From a virus, in the IMG/VR virus record IMGVR_UViG_3300020430_000088, positions 1-24,588 of that record: a stretch of 24,588 nt of DNA. One strand, 5' to 3'. The translations under genes were made by a program, and so were the position numbers. Numbering within the stretch: position 1 is the stretch's first letter; each line of letters opens with the position of its first letter. Positions 1-6,947 of this stretch are shown here, in pieces. Under the pieces are notes generated by a model. It searched no databases, was not told the origin of the DNA, and worked only from the letters and a program-made list of their open reading frames with translations.

Positions 1-35
1 CAGGAGATTGGTTCAGCAGCCCTTCTCCCTTTTAA

Positions 36-68
36 ACACACAACCCCGTAAATACGGGGCTATGTGTC
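36..68 (-). terminator. Hairpin at the end of the leftward operon
   Basis: A six-base perfect stem CCCCGT/ACGGGG around a four-base AT loop is extended by an outer ACACA/TGTGT helix. It begins about 20 bases past the stop codon of the last leftward gene. On the minus strand it is followed by a T-rich stretch. This fits an intrinsic terminator for the leftward operon. The GC core would also form on the plus strand, so it could act in both directions if rightward genes enter from the left. Bases 1-35 show nothing else I can support. Confidence 0.6.
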
Positions 69-86
69 GAATAAAGAAGGCAGATG

Positions 87-218
87 CTATTTTGAAGACT
101 GCATCTCGTCCCATAATTGTTGTCTAAACTCTTTTTCTTTTTGATTGTCCTCGTACAATAAGATACCCCACATTATTAGAAAACCTATGTTCACACTTAT
201 TAAGAACAAACTAACCAT
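87..218 (-). CDS. Small single-pass membrane protein, 43 aa
   Basis: This is a 43-residue protein starting MVSLFLISVNIGFLIMWGIL. The N-terminal 22 residues form one hydrophobic segment, followed by a charged tail rich in Glu, Lys and Gln. That predicts a small inner-membrane protein with a cytoplasmic or exposed hydrophilic tail. The start ATG shares its A with the TAA stop of the upstream gene (TAATG), so translation is probably coupled. A GGAGAGAGG purine run lies about 11 bases upstream, inside the preceding gene. It is the last gene before the terminal hairpin. I do not recognise a family. Small membrane peptides in phage early operons are often holin-like or host-interaction proteins, but no function can be assigned here. 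Confidence 0.6.
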   Translation of the reverse strand: MVSLFLISVNIGFLIMWGILLYEDNQKEKEFRQQLWDEMQSSK

Positions 219-364
219 TAAATACCTAACCTCTCTCCTATCTTGTCCATCATAATCACTTCATCTGTGTATTCGCCACTCACATTTTTACCTAATGAGT
301 CTTCAAAGTAAGATACAAATATCCTATGTAAGCAATCTAATTCTTCTTTAGTGAACTGTTCCAT
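218..364 (-). CDS. Small acidic hypothetical protein, 48 aa
   Basis: This is a 48-residue protein beginning MEQFTKEELDCLHRIF, predicted largely helical. It has an acidic middle and a C-terminal helix ending GERLGI. It overlaps the genes on both sides by one base through TAATG junctions, so it sits in a translationally coupled chain. No SD site is visible before its own start, which supports reinitiation by ribosomes that finish the upstream gene. It resembles the many short KEEL-type helical proteins of phage early operons, but I cannot name a family. Confidence 0.6.
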   Translation of the reverse strand: MEQFTKEELDCLHRIFVSYFEDSLGKNVSGEYTDEVIMMDKIGERLGI

Positions 365-492
365 TACGCACGACCAATCTGTGTTAAGTTATCGTATACT
401 TCATCATACTTAAAATTTTCGTTTAAATATGGACTATCCAACTCATAAAGAGTATTGTCTTCATCTATTACTATTACTTTATATATTTCCAT
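364..492 (-). CDS. Small acidic hypothetical protein, 42 aa
   Basis: This 42-residue protein starts MEIYKVIVIDEDNTLYELDS. It reads like a short beta-rich fold: an alternating hydrophobic strand, an acidic turn, a second strand, then a helical C-terminus. Its start is preceded by GAGGAGGAAT, an excellent SD formed by the last acidic codons of the upstream gene. The TAATG junction is preserved at both ends. The function is unknown. The gene is supported mainly by its exact head-to-tail fit with its neighbours and its strong SD. Confidence 0.6.
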   Translation of the reverse strand: MEIYKVIVIDEDNTLYELDSPYLNENFKYDEVYDNLTQIGRA

Positions 493-629
493 TATTCCTC
501 CTCATCAAACTTAATATCTATTCCGTTGAAATCACACCACTCATAAAAAGTTTCTAAAAAACCATCCTCTAAAAAATAGTCATTAAAATTTACCTCTTTA
601 TAATCTTTATAATCAAAAGATATTTTCAT
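492..629 (-). CDS. Small acidic aromatic-rich protein, 45 aa
   Basis: This 45-residue protein begins MKISFDYKDYKEVNFNDYF and ends with an acidic run. It is notably rich in Phe, Tyr, Asp and Glu and would be strongly negatively charged. It is the first gene of the four-member TAATG chain and has its own strong SD (TAGGAGGAAT before ATG). It therefore probably loads the ribosomes that translate the three genes after it. A small acidic protein can be an inhibitor or DNA mimic, but nothing here proves such a role. Confidence 0.6.
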   Translation of the reverse strand: MKISFDYKDYKEVNFNDYFLEDGFLETFYEWCDFNGIDIKFDEEE

Positions 630-1120
630 TATTCCTCCTATATTTTTTTTGTTTTGCACACTACTTAGACCTCAAAGAAAACGAAAAGGTTACAGAAGAA
701 TTAATAAATTTATTTAGTCGTAAAAGAAATAAAGTAAATGGTACAAAAGTCCACGCCAGCAGAAGAACCTTTTGACCAGATGCTCAGGATTAAAGCCAGC
801 CCCAGCAGAGTTTCGGTACACAAAGCCTATAAACAAAGGGGATATTAGCTGTGCTCAGGACGAGGTAAAAACTGCGAAAAAATAAAAGCCTATAAACATT
901 GAAGAGGAATATGCACGGTTACGACCCGAGAGGTTATGGTACAAAAATCCAGATGGTACTTCGAGTTTTTGGTTTGCTAGAAAATTAGTAGGCGAGGGGT
1001 GTCAGGTCGGGAAAAAAGGGGATTGGTATATCCGACAGGATAGACCTCTCCCAACGGTACTCTATATCCCCTAAGGGAGCAAGCCTACAAAATTATATTA
1101 TGTGTAACTAGTACACCCTA
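630..1120. other. Gene-poor stretch with a possible broken rightward ORF
   Basis: About 490 bases lack a gene with a credible start. The part from about 740 to 1075 looks richer in G+C than its surroundings. On the plus strand one frame is open from 733 to 1074 with a single TAA at 883-885. It includes the plausible stretches LWYKNPDGTSSFWFARK and CSGLKPAPAEFRYTKPIN. Another plus frame is open across 656-775 (LDLKENEKVTEELINLF). No ATG with an SD precedes either frame. The string AAGCCTATAAAC occurs twice and TGCTCAGGA twice. The stretch may be a decayed gene on the opposite strand to the operon, or a structured non-coding region. Coding status is unresolved. Confidence 0.25.
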
Positions 1121-1142
1121 CACCCCACTTTTACATGGGGTG
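1121..1142 (-). terminator. Hairpin downstream of the amidoligase cassette
   Basis: The perfect seven-base stem CACCCCA/TGGGGTG closes an eight-base loop. It lies about 20 bases past the stop of the small membrane peptide gene that ends the amidoligase block. On the minus strand it reads CCCCAT...GTGGGG, sharing the CAT...GTG core of other hairpins in this operon. The partly palindromic, CTAG-rich stretch at 1142-1160 lies between it and the gene. No long T-run follows, so attenuation or RNA end protection is as likely as termination. Confidence 0.45.
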
Positions 1143-1160
1143 CTAGCTAGACTAGTTAGC

Positions 1161-1274
1161 TTACTTAGATGCTAAGTAGTAAAGAGTAGCAAGTGCTACA
1201 GGAATACCTATAACAATTGCAAGTAAGGTATTAACAATACCTTTAAATAATGGTATGAATATTAGTTCTGTTAT
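1161..1274 (-). CDS. Small membrane peptide with proposed ATA start, 37 aa
   Basis: The translated product is (M)TELIFIPLFKGIVNTLLAIV continuing hydrophobic to a C-terminal YYLASK. That makes a single membrane-spanning helix with a short basic end. No ATG, GTG or TTG exists in this frame between the upstream TGA and the membrane segment. The proposed start is ATA at 1274, six bases after AAAGGAG, which is ideal SD spacing. The SD lies in the last codons of the second amidoligase gene, so translation is probably coupled. The coding call rests on the clean transmembrane composition and the SD. A sequencing error turning ATG into ATA cannot be excluded. Function unknown; it may anchor or accompany the enzymes encoded just upstream. 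Confidence 0.55.
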   Translation of the reverse strand: MTELIFIPLFKGIVNTLLAIVIGIPVALATLYYLASK

Positions 1275-1276
1275 AA

Positions 1277-2425
1277 CTAACTCCTTTCTCTCGTCATTGC
1301 TTCAAGCTTTTGGTCTACATCCATAGCCTCGTATGCTTCGTAATCAAACTCGTTGATTGCTTTGACATACAGATTGTCATCAAGTCTGACATCATACTTA
1401 CTAATGTATTCAGATAAGTTAGGATATCTTGTACGGTCTGACTTGACCCATTCTATCCAATCAGCAGCTGACCTTACTGCATTGATTGATTCCATGTAGT
1501 CCATATTATCTCTGTCGAGATAGGCAGTGTATTCATACAATGAATCAACAAACTCAATGTTCTTCAACACTCTGTCTGCTCTTAGGTTTGACCTAAAGAA
1601 TCTAAGTTCAATAGTTGACCTTGGCACCATGTTGATGAACTTGTATCTTTGTTCTTCTTCATCACGTCTATTCATAGCAACATGTGCCATCTTAGACTTG
1701 ACTTCTCTCGAAGTAGTTGGCATCTCAAATCTTGCCCAGTTGTTGAATCTTCTTTGTCCAATAACTGATATCAAGTTTGGATACCTTTGATGATTGACAG
1801 GAGTCAATGCAAGTGTCTCCAATAGATGCAACCATATAAACAGTTGTGTATCTTTGAATGCACCTTTAGGCATGTGAATATGCATACCTGCAGTATTGGT
1901 ATGATAACCCAATGCCTTACTTGCAATAGACTCAAGGTTCAAATCAATGTTTGACCAAGCACCAAGTGTTAGTGGCTGGCTAACAAGCTCGGTACCTCTG
2001 TTCAATGAACCATCATGCTTGTGATAGAAGAACTGAGTAACCATATCATCATTACCTTTTGTAATGTCTGAACGGCTATCGTCTCTATATCTGCTGACGT
2101 AACATCTATCCATAGACTTCTTGTTCAGTCTCCAGATATCGTCATCGATTACTACATCAGGATAATCTTCATCATAATCCTCGTCGTAGTAATCATCGTC
2201 TGAAACATATCCATCTCTGAACTCCATCTCAATCTCGATACCCATAGGGATACCTTCTTGTTTGATGAATTGACTGTCTACATGATTAGCAGATGTCCAA
2301 GCATCTATCATTCTTTCTACACCTATAAACTTGAAACCAGGTCTATAGCTGTAACTGAACTGACCAGAGTTAATCTTACGATTAATTTCACGGTCAAGTT
2401 CAGCTTTTCTTTCTTCGGATATCAT
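1277..2425 (-). CDS. Amidoligase, glutamine synthetase-like (second copy)
   Basis: This 382-residue protein is likely a COOH-NH2 ligase of the glutamine-synthetase-like amidoligase family (Amidoligase_2 type), which uses ATP to join a carboxylate to an amine. Visible motifs in order are GIEIEMEF at 62-69 (Glu residues as metal ligands), HKHDGS at 135-140, TELVSQPL at 145-152, GMHIHM at 180-185 and TIELRFFRS at 271-279. This order matches the GxExE, DGS-E, GxHxH and ExR signature of the family. A very acidic Asp/Tyr loop lies at 71-96. The start is preceded by AAAGGTGG at good spacing. The gene is in one operon with a larger amidoligase and a glutamine amidotransferase. The fold call is fairly strong, but the substrate is unknown: cell-wall peptide, protein or a DNA base are all possible. 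Confidence 0.8.
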   Translation of the reverse strand: MISEERKAELDREINRKINSGQFSYSYRPGFKFIGVERMIDAWTSANHVDSQFIKQEGIPMGIEIEMEFRDGYVSDDDYYDEDYDEDYPDVVIDDDIWRLNKKSMDRCYVSRYRDDSRSDITKGNDDMVTQFFYHKHDGSLNRGTELVSQPLTLGAWSNIDLNLESIASKALGYHTNTAGMHIHMPKGAFKDTQLFIWLHLLETLALTPVNHQRYPNLISVIGQRRFNNWARFEMPTTSREVKSKMAHVAMNRRDEEEQRYKFINMVPRSTIELRFFRSNLRADRVLKNIEFVDSLYEYTAYLDRDNMDYMESINAVRSAADWIEWVKSDRTRYPNLSEYISKYDVRLDDNLYVKAINEFDYEAYEAMDVDQKLEAMTRERS

Positions 2426-2451
2426 ATATCCACCTTTCTTTATTCGTATTT

Positions 2452-2835
2452 CTATTGTTCGTTTTCAATAGCTTCTATGATGTTATGCAAGTCTGTACCA
2501 CTCACGGTGTGCCAATCATAACCCGCATCAGTATGATGGGTAGTATCTTCCTCAACCAACTCACCATATTCAAGAGCCTCATTAACTATGTTTGCGTTGT
2601 CATAGAACCAATCCATAATTGAATCTTCATCCCATCTATCATTTACCATTTCATCAATGTTGTGTTCATCAAACACTTCATCAAGTGATAAAGTAACTCG
2701 ATATGTTCTGGTATATTGACAATGACCTTGCTCTTCAACTGATGCTTCATAAGTACCACGATTTACCAATTCCATGATTCCTTCCACACCAATAGTTTCA
2801 ACTAACTTGTTCCAATTAGGTATCTTCATAGTCAT
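2452..2835 (-). CDS. Acidic hypothetical protein in the amidoligase cassette, 127 aa
   Basis: I do not recognise this 127-residue acidic protein. It begins MTMKIPNWNKLVETIGVEGI and has a helical N-terminus, a beta-like stretch around YTRTYRVTLSL (about 42-52), then Asp/Glu/Asn-rich helices with DEDSIMDWFYDN near 70-81. No Cys cluster, membrane segment or catalytic motif is obvious. The start has AAAGGA six bases upstream; Met3 is a possible alternative start. It lies between the glutamine amidotransferase and the second amidoligase, 17 and 26 bases from them. It could be an accessory or substrate-carrier protein of that pathway, but this is inference from position only. Confidence 0.6.
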   Translation of the reverse strand: MTMKIPNWNKLVETIGVEGIMELVNRGTYEASVEEQGHCQYTRTYRVTLSLDEVFDEHNIDEMVNDRWDEDSIMDWFYDNANIVNEALEYGELVEEDTTHHTDAGYDWHTVSGTDLHNIIEAIENEQ

Positions 2836-2852
2836 TCCTTATCCTTTCTTTC

Positions 2853-3815
2853 TTATCTACTGAATTCAAGTTCAGCACCGTCACAAGTCTTTGCACAGGC
2901 TCGTTCGAGTTCAGCATCTACTTTCTTCCCACATATTTGACACTTGAATGATTTTGTCTTCTCATTGAACACGAGAGCATAATCATCCATTAGCATCTGT
3001 AGGTCTTCGTAAATGAAGCCAAGTTCAGCATGCATACTGAAAACAATGTCTTCAATTCCTTCATCATCTTGAAGCTTAGGTGGTATAACACCCTCTACGA
3101 ATTTTGCATAGTTGATGTCTCTACCGTCTGCTTCAATGTACCAATCGTCATAGTCTTCTATGACACAGTTGTCATAGGTATATGCGATTTGGTCTTGACT
3201 CCAACCTCTTTGATAGTCATAGTTACCAAAGGTAGTAACAGTCTTCTTAGGTGTTTTGTTAGGTAAGTGATGGTCATTGGAATACCATACACCCTTGTCC
3301 CATACACCTAGTCTTTCGTTGATAATGTATGACTCTTTCTTGAGCTTCTTGTTAGCTGATAAGAATACCAACTTGTTGAACCCAATCAAGTCACCCATCA
3401 TCTCAGTGAATGCAACGTCATCCAATGCTACAGGCTTCATGTGTTGCAAGAACACATTGTTGAAATGCCTTGTGTCAGATAAGTCTGACTTAGCAGGTGG
3501 ATGAAACTCATTAGGCAAAACGCCATTGTGAGCAAACACTGTCTGAGGGTCAACATGAAATGGATGGTTGTTCTCAATACATACTGAACCATGAGTTGCA
3601 ATCCTCATGTGTACAACAATGTCTGAGTTACCATATTTCTTGGTTACCTCTTTGAACTTGGTCTTGAATGCCTTGAGCTTCATAGTCTTGAAGACTTGAA
3701 TTTTGCCATCCTCAATCCAAGCAATACCACCACCATCTGGGTTTCTCTTCCACATCTGGTCAAGTGTTTTGTTTGTTATTGTCTTACCCTTAGGTAAGCT
3801 TGCGATTACACACAT
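2853..3815 (-). CDS. Class II glutamine amidotransferase (Ntn hydrolase)
   Basis: The protein of 320 residues starts MCVIASLPKG, so removal of Met exposes Cys2, the N-terminal nucleophile of class II glutamine amidotransferases. Family motifs follow: NPDGGGIAW at 25-33, VVHMRIATHGSV at 67-78, NNHPFH at 82-87, FAHNGVL at 94-100 and SDTRHF at 113-118. A C-terminal zinc-finger-like set (Cys292, 295, 307, 311) follows a divergent middle region. The longer reading from an upstream codon is rejected, because AAAGGAG stands before this ATG and Cys must be residue 2. In this family the domain releases ammonia from glutamine or acts as a peptidase. Its location between two amidoligases suggests it supplies ammonia to them or trims what they join. 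Confidence 0.85.
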   Translation of the reverse strand: MCVIASLPKGKTITNKTLDQMWKRNPDGGGIAWIEDGKIQVFKTMKLKAFKTKFKEVTKKYGNSDIVVHMRIATHGSVCIENNHPFHVDPQTVFAHNGVLPNEFHPPAKSDLSDTRHFNNVFLQHMKPVALDDVAFTEMMGDLIGFNKLVFLSANKKLKKESYIINERLGVWDKGVWYSNDHHLPNKTPKKTVTTFGNYDYQRGWSQDQIAYTYDNCVIEDYDDWYIEADGRDINYAKFVEGVIPPKLQDDEGIEDIVFSMHAELGFIYEDLQMLMDDYALVFNEKTKSFKCQICGKKVDAELERACAKTCDGAELEFSR

Positions 3816-3829
3816 ATGTAATCTCCTTT

Positions 3830-5839
3830 CTATTCTCTTTCGAGAATTCTGTATCGTTCTTCGACAACAGGATATGTTGCCAATCTTTTCAATAGATATT
3901 CTGTATCTTGATTGTGATACCTTAGTACCCATCTCATAAATACATCGTCACCATTTTCTCTTACTGCTCGTATTCTATCGAGTAACATTTCTGGAGGTGC
4001 TTGGTCCTCATCTTCATAGTCCCAACCAATATCCTCTGTCAATGATTTACTCAATGACCACAAGTTTTGTACATACTGAATCATTCCAAGTATTGAGTTT
4101 TTACCAGTATTGGATTGAAACATTCTTAGCTCCAATGTTTCTCCATGTGTGGTATTGACTGCCCAATACTTGTCATTAGCACCAGTCTGTTGTTTCTGTC
4201 TTGCAACTTCGAATGCTCTATGTCTTGCACCTCTGAATACAAGTGGTTGCCATATAGCAAATCTGTCGTTACTTCCTCTACCTGCAACTGCTCTAAGAAC
4301 ACCTTGAGGTTTCAGCATCATACTTTCAAGCAACTCAAGGAATACCCATCTGTGTGGAATATCCATTGCGTCATATCCAATATGAATATGAATACCATAG
4401 TTCTCCATAGCTCTACCCATGAAGTTGTCTCTGAAGTAATCCCAGAATCTGTCAGGTATGTGATTTATCCAATAGTCATAACTCAATGGTTGAGTTACAA
4501 ATTCTGTACTATCACTTCCAAGTGAACCATCTCTCTTGTGAATCACAAGTTGAGTCGGACCATCTTGTAGATAGTATTCTGGATAGTTGTCAGGATGAAA
4601 CATAACGATTGCTTGTTCCATAACTTTTGAAACAGTTCTCCAGTCTTTCCTATCCTCTCTTACCTTCACTTCAATCTCTACACCATAGAATGGACCATAT
4701 TCTTGTACCCAGTCTTCACGATTTTCAATGGCAGGTACATGCCTTGAATAGTAAAGATTGTCACCCATAGGTACTCGATATGCACCATTCAAGAAGATAG
4801 GTGGTCTATAGTTGTATAACTGTTGGTTGAGTAGAAACTGACTTCTACTTCCTGTCCAACTACTAGGTATCTCTATATAGAACATACCATCACCGAAGCC
4901 TTCATAGGTATCATATATCTTTCTTGCTTGTCTGTTGTGAGTTCTGTCTGCATCACTGTTGACCTCTCTGATAATGTCAGCAAGTTGCACAGTATCAAGA
5001 TTCTCAAGTCGTACTCTTCCTATATCTATAAGATAGAATCTTCCATCATCACCATAGCCAATGTTGTTATCAGCTAGTTTCAAGAGATGATAATCTCTTC
5101 CTATACCAACATCACAATCATAGATATCGTCAATATGCTCAACAGTGAGATTCTGTAAGAATCCAACACATTGTAAACAAACACTCTTTGCTCTACCATC
5201 CATATTGGATAGATACTTCAAAGGAACCATGTCTGTTCTATGTTTGTTGTATGATGAACATACAGAACATCTTTGATACTTTCTACCATGACTTTGGATA
5301 TCACCATAAGACATCCAATCTTTGTGATATCTGTTCCAATGCATTCCAGAGTGTCTTGCAACACCAATAGCTTCTCCATCACTTAGACGAAATGCTTTGG
5401 TTCTGAATGAAGAGTAATCAGCATTACCTCCCCAACCTCGTTCAATTGGTACAACAAATCCCCAATTGTCAGCTACACTCTTCCAAGCAAGGTCTACTTC
5501 TGTGTCTCCCACCAATCGTCTGTGTACCAGAGTATCTCGGTGAATATCCAACCATAAGAGATGTAACTGCCAACTCTTGATAGTTCCATCTGCCCAGTTA
5601 GTTAGAGGACGAGCTAAGAACCCATCATCCAACTCATCTGGTTGCAGTTCCCAGAATCTATCAAACTCATCGTCATAATCAAATAACTGATTGACAATTT
5701 CATAGTTTGTATCTCGTTTGTTCAATATAAATAATTCATATACTGTTACAAACAAGAAACCCTGAACCTCTTCACGGTCAGTATGACCAGCTCCGAAAGC
5801 CAACCTGATTTGTTCAGGTAATGTTTCGAATAGTCTCAT
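3830..5839 (-). CDS. Amidoligase with long N-terminal zinc-finger extension
   Basis: This 669-residue protein has a C-terminal glutamine-synthetase-like amidoligase domain (about 380-600). Motifs are GVEIEVKV at 386-393, HKRDGSL at 434-440, TEFVTQPL at 445-452, GIHIHIG at 482-488 and TLELRMF at 568-574, in the same order as in the second copy. The N-terminal 370 residues are not typical of a minimal amidoligase. They include a CSVC...CLQC four-cysteine motif (Cys191, 194, 221, 224) that probably binds zinc and could hold nucleic acid or protein. GGGAGGAAGG precedes the start. The gene ends 14 bases before the glutamine amidotransferase, so the two are likely co-expressed. The ligase fold is well supported, but the role of the extension and the substrate are unknown. 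Confidence 0.78.
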   Translation of the reverse strand: MRLFETLPEQIRLAFGAGHTDREEVQGFLFVTVYELFILNKRDTNYEIVNQLFDYDDEFDRFWELQPDELDDGFLARPLTNWADGTIKSWQLHLLWLDIHRDTLVHRRLVGDTEVDLAWKSVADNWGFVVPIERGWGGNADYSSFRTKAFRLSDGEAIGVARHSGMHWNRYHKDWMSYGDIQSHGRKYQRCSVCSSYNKHRTDMVPLKYLSNMDGRAKSVCLQCVGFLQNLTVEHIDDIYDCDVGIGRDYHLLKLADNNIGYGDDGRFYLIDIGRVRLENLDTVQLADIIREVNSDADRTHNRQARKIYDTYEGFGDGMFYIEIPSSWTGSRSQFLLNQQLYNYRPPIFLNGAYRVPMGDNLYYSRHVPAIENREDWVQEYGPFYGVEIEVKVREDRKDWRTVSKVMEQAIVMFHPDNYPEYYLQDGPTQLVIHKRDGSLGSDSTEFVTQPLSYDYWINHIPDRFWDYFRDNFMGRAMENYGIHIHIGYDAMDIPHRWVFLELLESMMLKPQGVLRAVAGRGSNDRFAIWQPLVFRGARHRAFEVARQKQQTGANDKYWAVNTTHGETLELRMFQSNTGKNSILGMIQYVQNLWSLSKSLTEDIGWDYEDEDQAPPEMLLDRIRAVRENGDDVFMRWVLRYHNQDTEYLLKRLATYPVVEERYRILERE

Positions 5840-5854
5840 ATTTCCTTCCTCCCT

Positions 5855-5932
5855 TGTATAGTCTTATTAGGTTCTATACATGTCTGTTTTAAAACCTTAC
5901 CCCTATTAGACCTTCCAACAGGGGAAAAGGTT
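5855..5932 (-). promoter_or_regulatory. Two hairpins upstream of the large amidoligase gene
   Basis: The proximal hairpin has the perfect seven-base stem TGTATAG/CTATACA (5855-5861 with 5874-5880), directly upstream of the GGGAGGAAGG ribosome site. The distal one pairs AACCTT with AAGGTT and CCCCT with AGGGG (5893-5932). On the minus strand it is followed by TTTTAAAA, so it may work as a weak terminator or attenuator after the CxxC protein gene. Both lie in the only sizeable gap inside this part of the operon, where regulated transcription or RNA processing could act. Confidence 0.5.
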
Positions 5933-5941
5933 ACATAGTTT

Positions 5942-6217
5942 CTAGGAAACCTGCAAGATTCTTGCACCTTGTCGGCTTCCTTTCTTAGGAATATTTCCTT
6001 TAGCAAGGGCTTCCATGTATATATGCACAGCATCTTGTGTCCATATAGTTGTAAGAAGTTTCCTTCTTCTAGGTCTATTCCATTTGCTTACCGTTTCAAC
6101 GGTTGATGCCATTTCACATAACAAGCTACAAGTAGCAGTCATGATTGCATTACCGTATTGGTCGTGTCCAAGTACAACAGGGTTGTATTCTCCTAGACAC
6201 CAACAGCATTCTTTCAT
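5942..6217 (-). CDS. Cysteine-containing hypothetical protein, 91 aa
   Basis: This 91-residue protein starts MKECCWCLGEYNPVVLG and has CCWC at 4-7 with two later Cys in the segment TATCSLLCEM (residues about 28-37). The pattern suggests a small zinc-binding or metal-binding head. A basic patch (RPRRRK) lies near the middle, and the C-terminus is basic. AAAGGAGACGGC precedes the ATG. The start overlaps the stop of the upstream gene as ATGA, showing coupling. It may bind nucleic acid, given the Cys pairs plus Arg-rich patch, but I recognise no family. Confidence 0.6.
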   Translation of the reverse strand: MKECCWCLGEYNPVVLGHDQYGNAIMTATCSLLCEMASTVETVSKWNRPRRRKLLTTIWTQDAVHIYMEALAKGNIPKKGSRQGARILQVS

Positions 6218-6390
6218 GCCGTCTCCTTTCTTATTAATACTTTGTCTTCATCTCTGAAGAATTTAAGTATCGTTTCTATTGCATCCATCCTCTTATATTT
6301 TAAATAAGAAGGTGGAATTGATTTATTATCACCCAAGTCATCGAGCACTACATTTAGTTCATCGATGATTGTTTGATTCACAGTAATCAT
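6214..6390 (-). CDS. Helical hypothetical protein, 58 aa
   Basis: This 58-residue protein starts MITVNQTIIDELNVVLDDLG and is predicted to form two helices separated by a Pro-containing turn (SIPPSYLKY). The start follows AGAAAGGTAATC. Its stop overlaps the next gene in an ATGA junction, and its last codons (AGA AAG GAG ACG) supply that gene's SD. Such dense packing is typical of the operon and supports the gene. Function unknown. Confidence 0.6.
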   Translation of the reverse strand: MITVNQTIIDELNVVLDDLGDNKSIPPSYLKYKRMDAIETILKFFRDEDKVLIRKETA

Positions 6391-6404
6391 GATTACCTTT
6401 CTGG

Positions 6405-6451
6405 GTTAGGACTTTCCTAACTCCCTAGAGCCCACCGTGAGTAATGGGCTC
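6405..6451 (-). promoter_or_regulatory. Double hairpin upstream of an SD site
   Basis: The proximal stem GTTAGGA/TCCTAAC (6405-6421) closes a three-base loop and abuts AGAAAGG. The distal stem GAGCCCA/TGGGCTC (6428-6451) closes a ten-base loop. Both are perfect seven-base stems packed between adjacent leftward genes. No U-run follows either, so a translational, stability or processing role is more likely than simple termination. Confidence 0.5.
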
Positions 6452-6458
6452 CGAGCAG

Positions 6459-6746
6459 TTACGCCATCTCTGGCTCAGGTAACTTTGATGCTACGAAGTC
6501 TGGCTCCATAACATTTGGGTTAACCATGATTTCGAAAAGGTCATCTACGTTTAGCTCTGGTGTGAGCTGTAGTACAACTTCTTCGCATACTGCATAGAGT
6601 TCTTCCTTATCACTGTAAGAAATACCTCTTGCTTCCAAAGAGTCATTGACTCTAGCGATTGCAAACGTAATCTCAAAAGATTCAGTAGTTTCATCTACTA
6701 AATTCTTAGTGAGTTCAGCTTGTCGCTGTTGGAATGTTGCACTCAT
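6459..6746 (-). CDS. Acidic helical hypothetical protein, 95 aa
   Basis: This 95-residue protein begins MSATFQQRQAELTKNLVDET and is almost wholly helical by composition, with an acidic C-terminal half. It ends in a Pro/Glu tail (KLPEPEMA). The start lies three bases past the preceding stop, with AAAGGATGG further upstream. A CTGAG/CTCAG inverted repeat (6764-6784) stands just before that SD. Function unknown; no catalytic motif is visible. Confidence 0.6.
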   Translation of the reverse strand: MSATFQQRQAELTKNLVDETTESFEITFAIARVNDSLEARGISYSDKEELYAVCEEVVLQLTPELNVDDLFEIMVNPNVMEPDFVASKLPEPEMA

Positions 6747-6749
6747 GAG

Positions 6750-6944
6750 TTACCATCCTTTCTCTGAGAAATAAATGTCCTCAGTCATTGGTAGTTGGAA
6801 TACTCCATCCACCAGTTCATTATGTAAGTCATAGTTGAATGACTTAAGACTCAATGGTCTATCCTCATCCATACCATCACTTGCAATAAGGGGTGTCGAT
6901 GGTGGCATTGAGCCACCACCTCCATCCATTTGTAACGTTGGCAT
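6750..6944 (-). CDS. Small hypothetical protein, 64 aa
   Basis: This 64-residue protein opens MPTLQMDGGGGSMPPSTPLI, a flexible Gly/Pro/Ser-rich start, then becomes more ordered and acidic, ending EDIYFSEKGW. AAAGGAG is placed well before the ATG. Upstream, a TCCTACT/AGTAGGA inverted repeat sits against the SD, inside the last codons of the preceding gene. A flexible N-terminus followed by a short folded part is compatible with an interaction peptide, but I recognise no family. Confidence 0.55.
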   Translation of the reverse strand: MPTLQMDGGGGSMPPSTPLIASDGMDEDRPLSLKSFNYDLHNELVDGVFQLPMTEDIYFSEKGW

Positions 6945-6947
6945 CCG

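Noticed and set aside
1-125. Open rightward frame at the window start with a CAGGAG and TTG
   Set aside because: The SD is only one base from the TTG, and the frame runs through the terminal hairpin and antisense to a better supported leftward gene.
740-1100. Possible tRNA or other known structured RNA in the gene-poor left stretch
   Set aside because: I could not form a cloverleaf or find a proper T-loop on either strand.
5836-6033. 65-codon leftward frame between the large amidoligase and the CxxC protein
   Set aside because: It overlaps the better supported 5942-6217 gene, has no SD and crosses the hairpin at 5893-5932.
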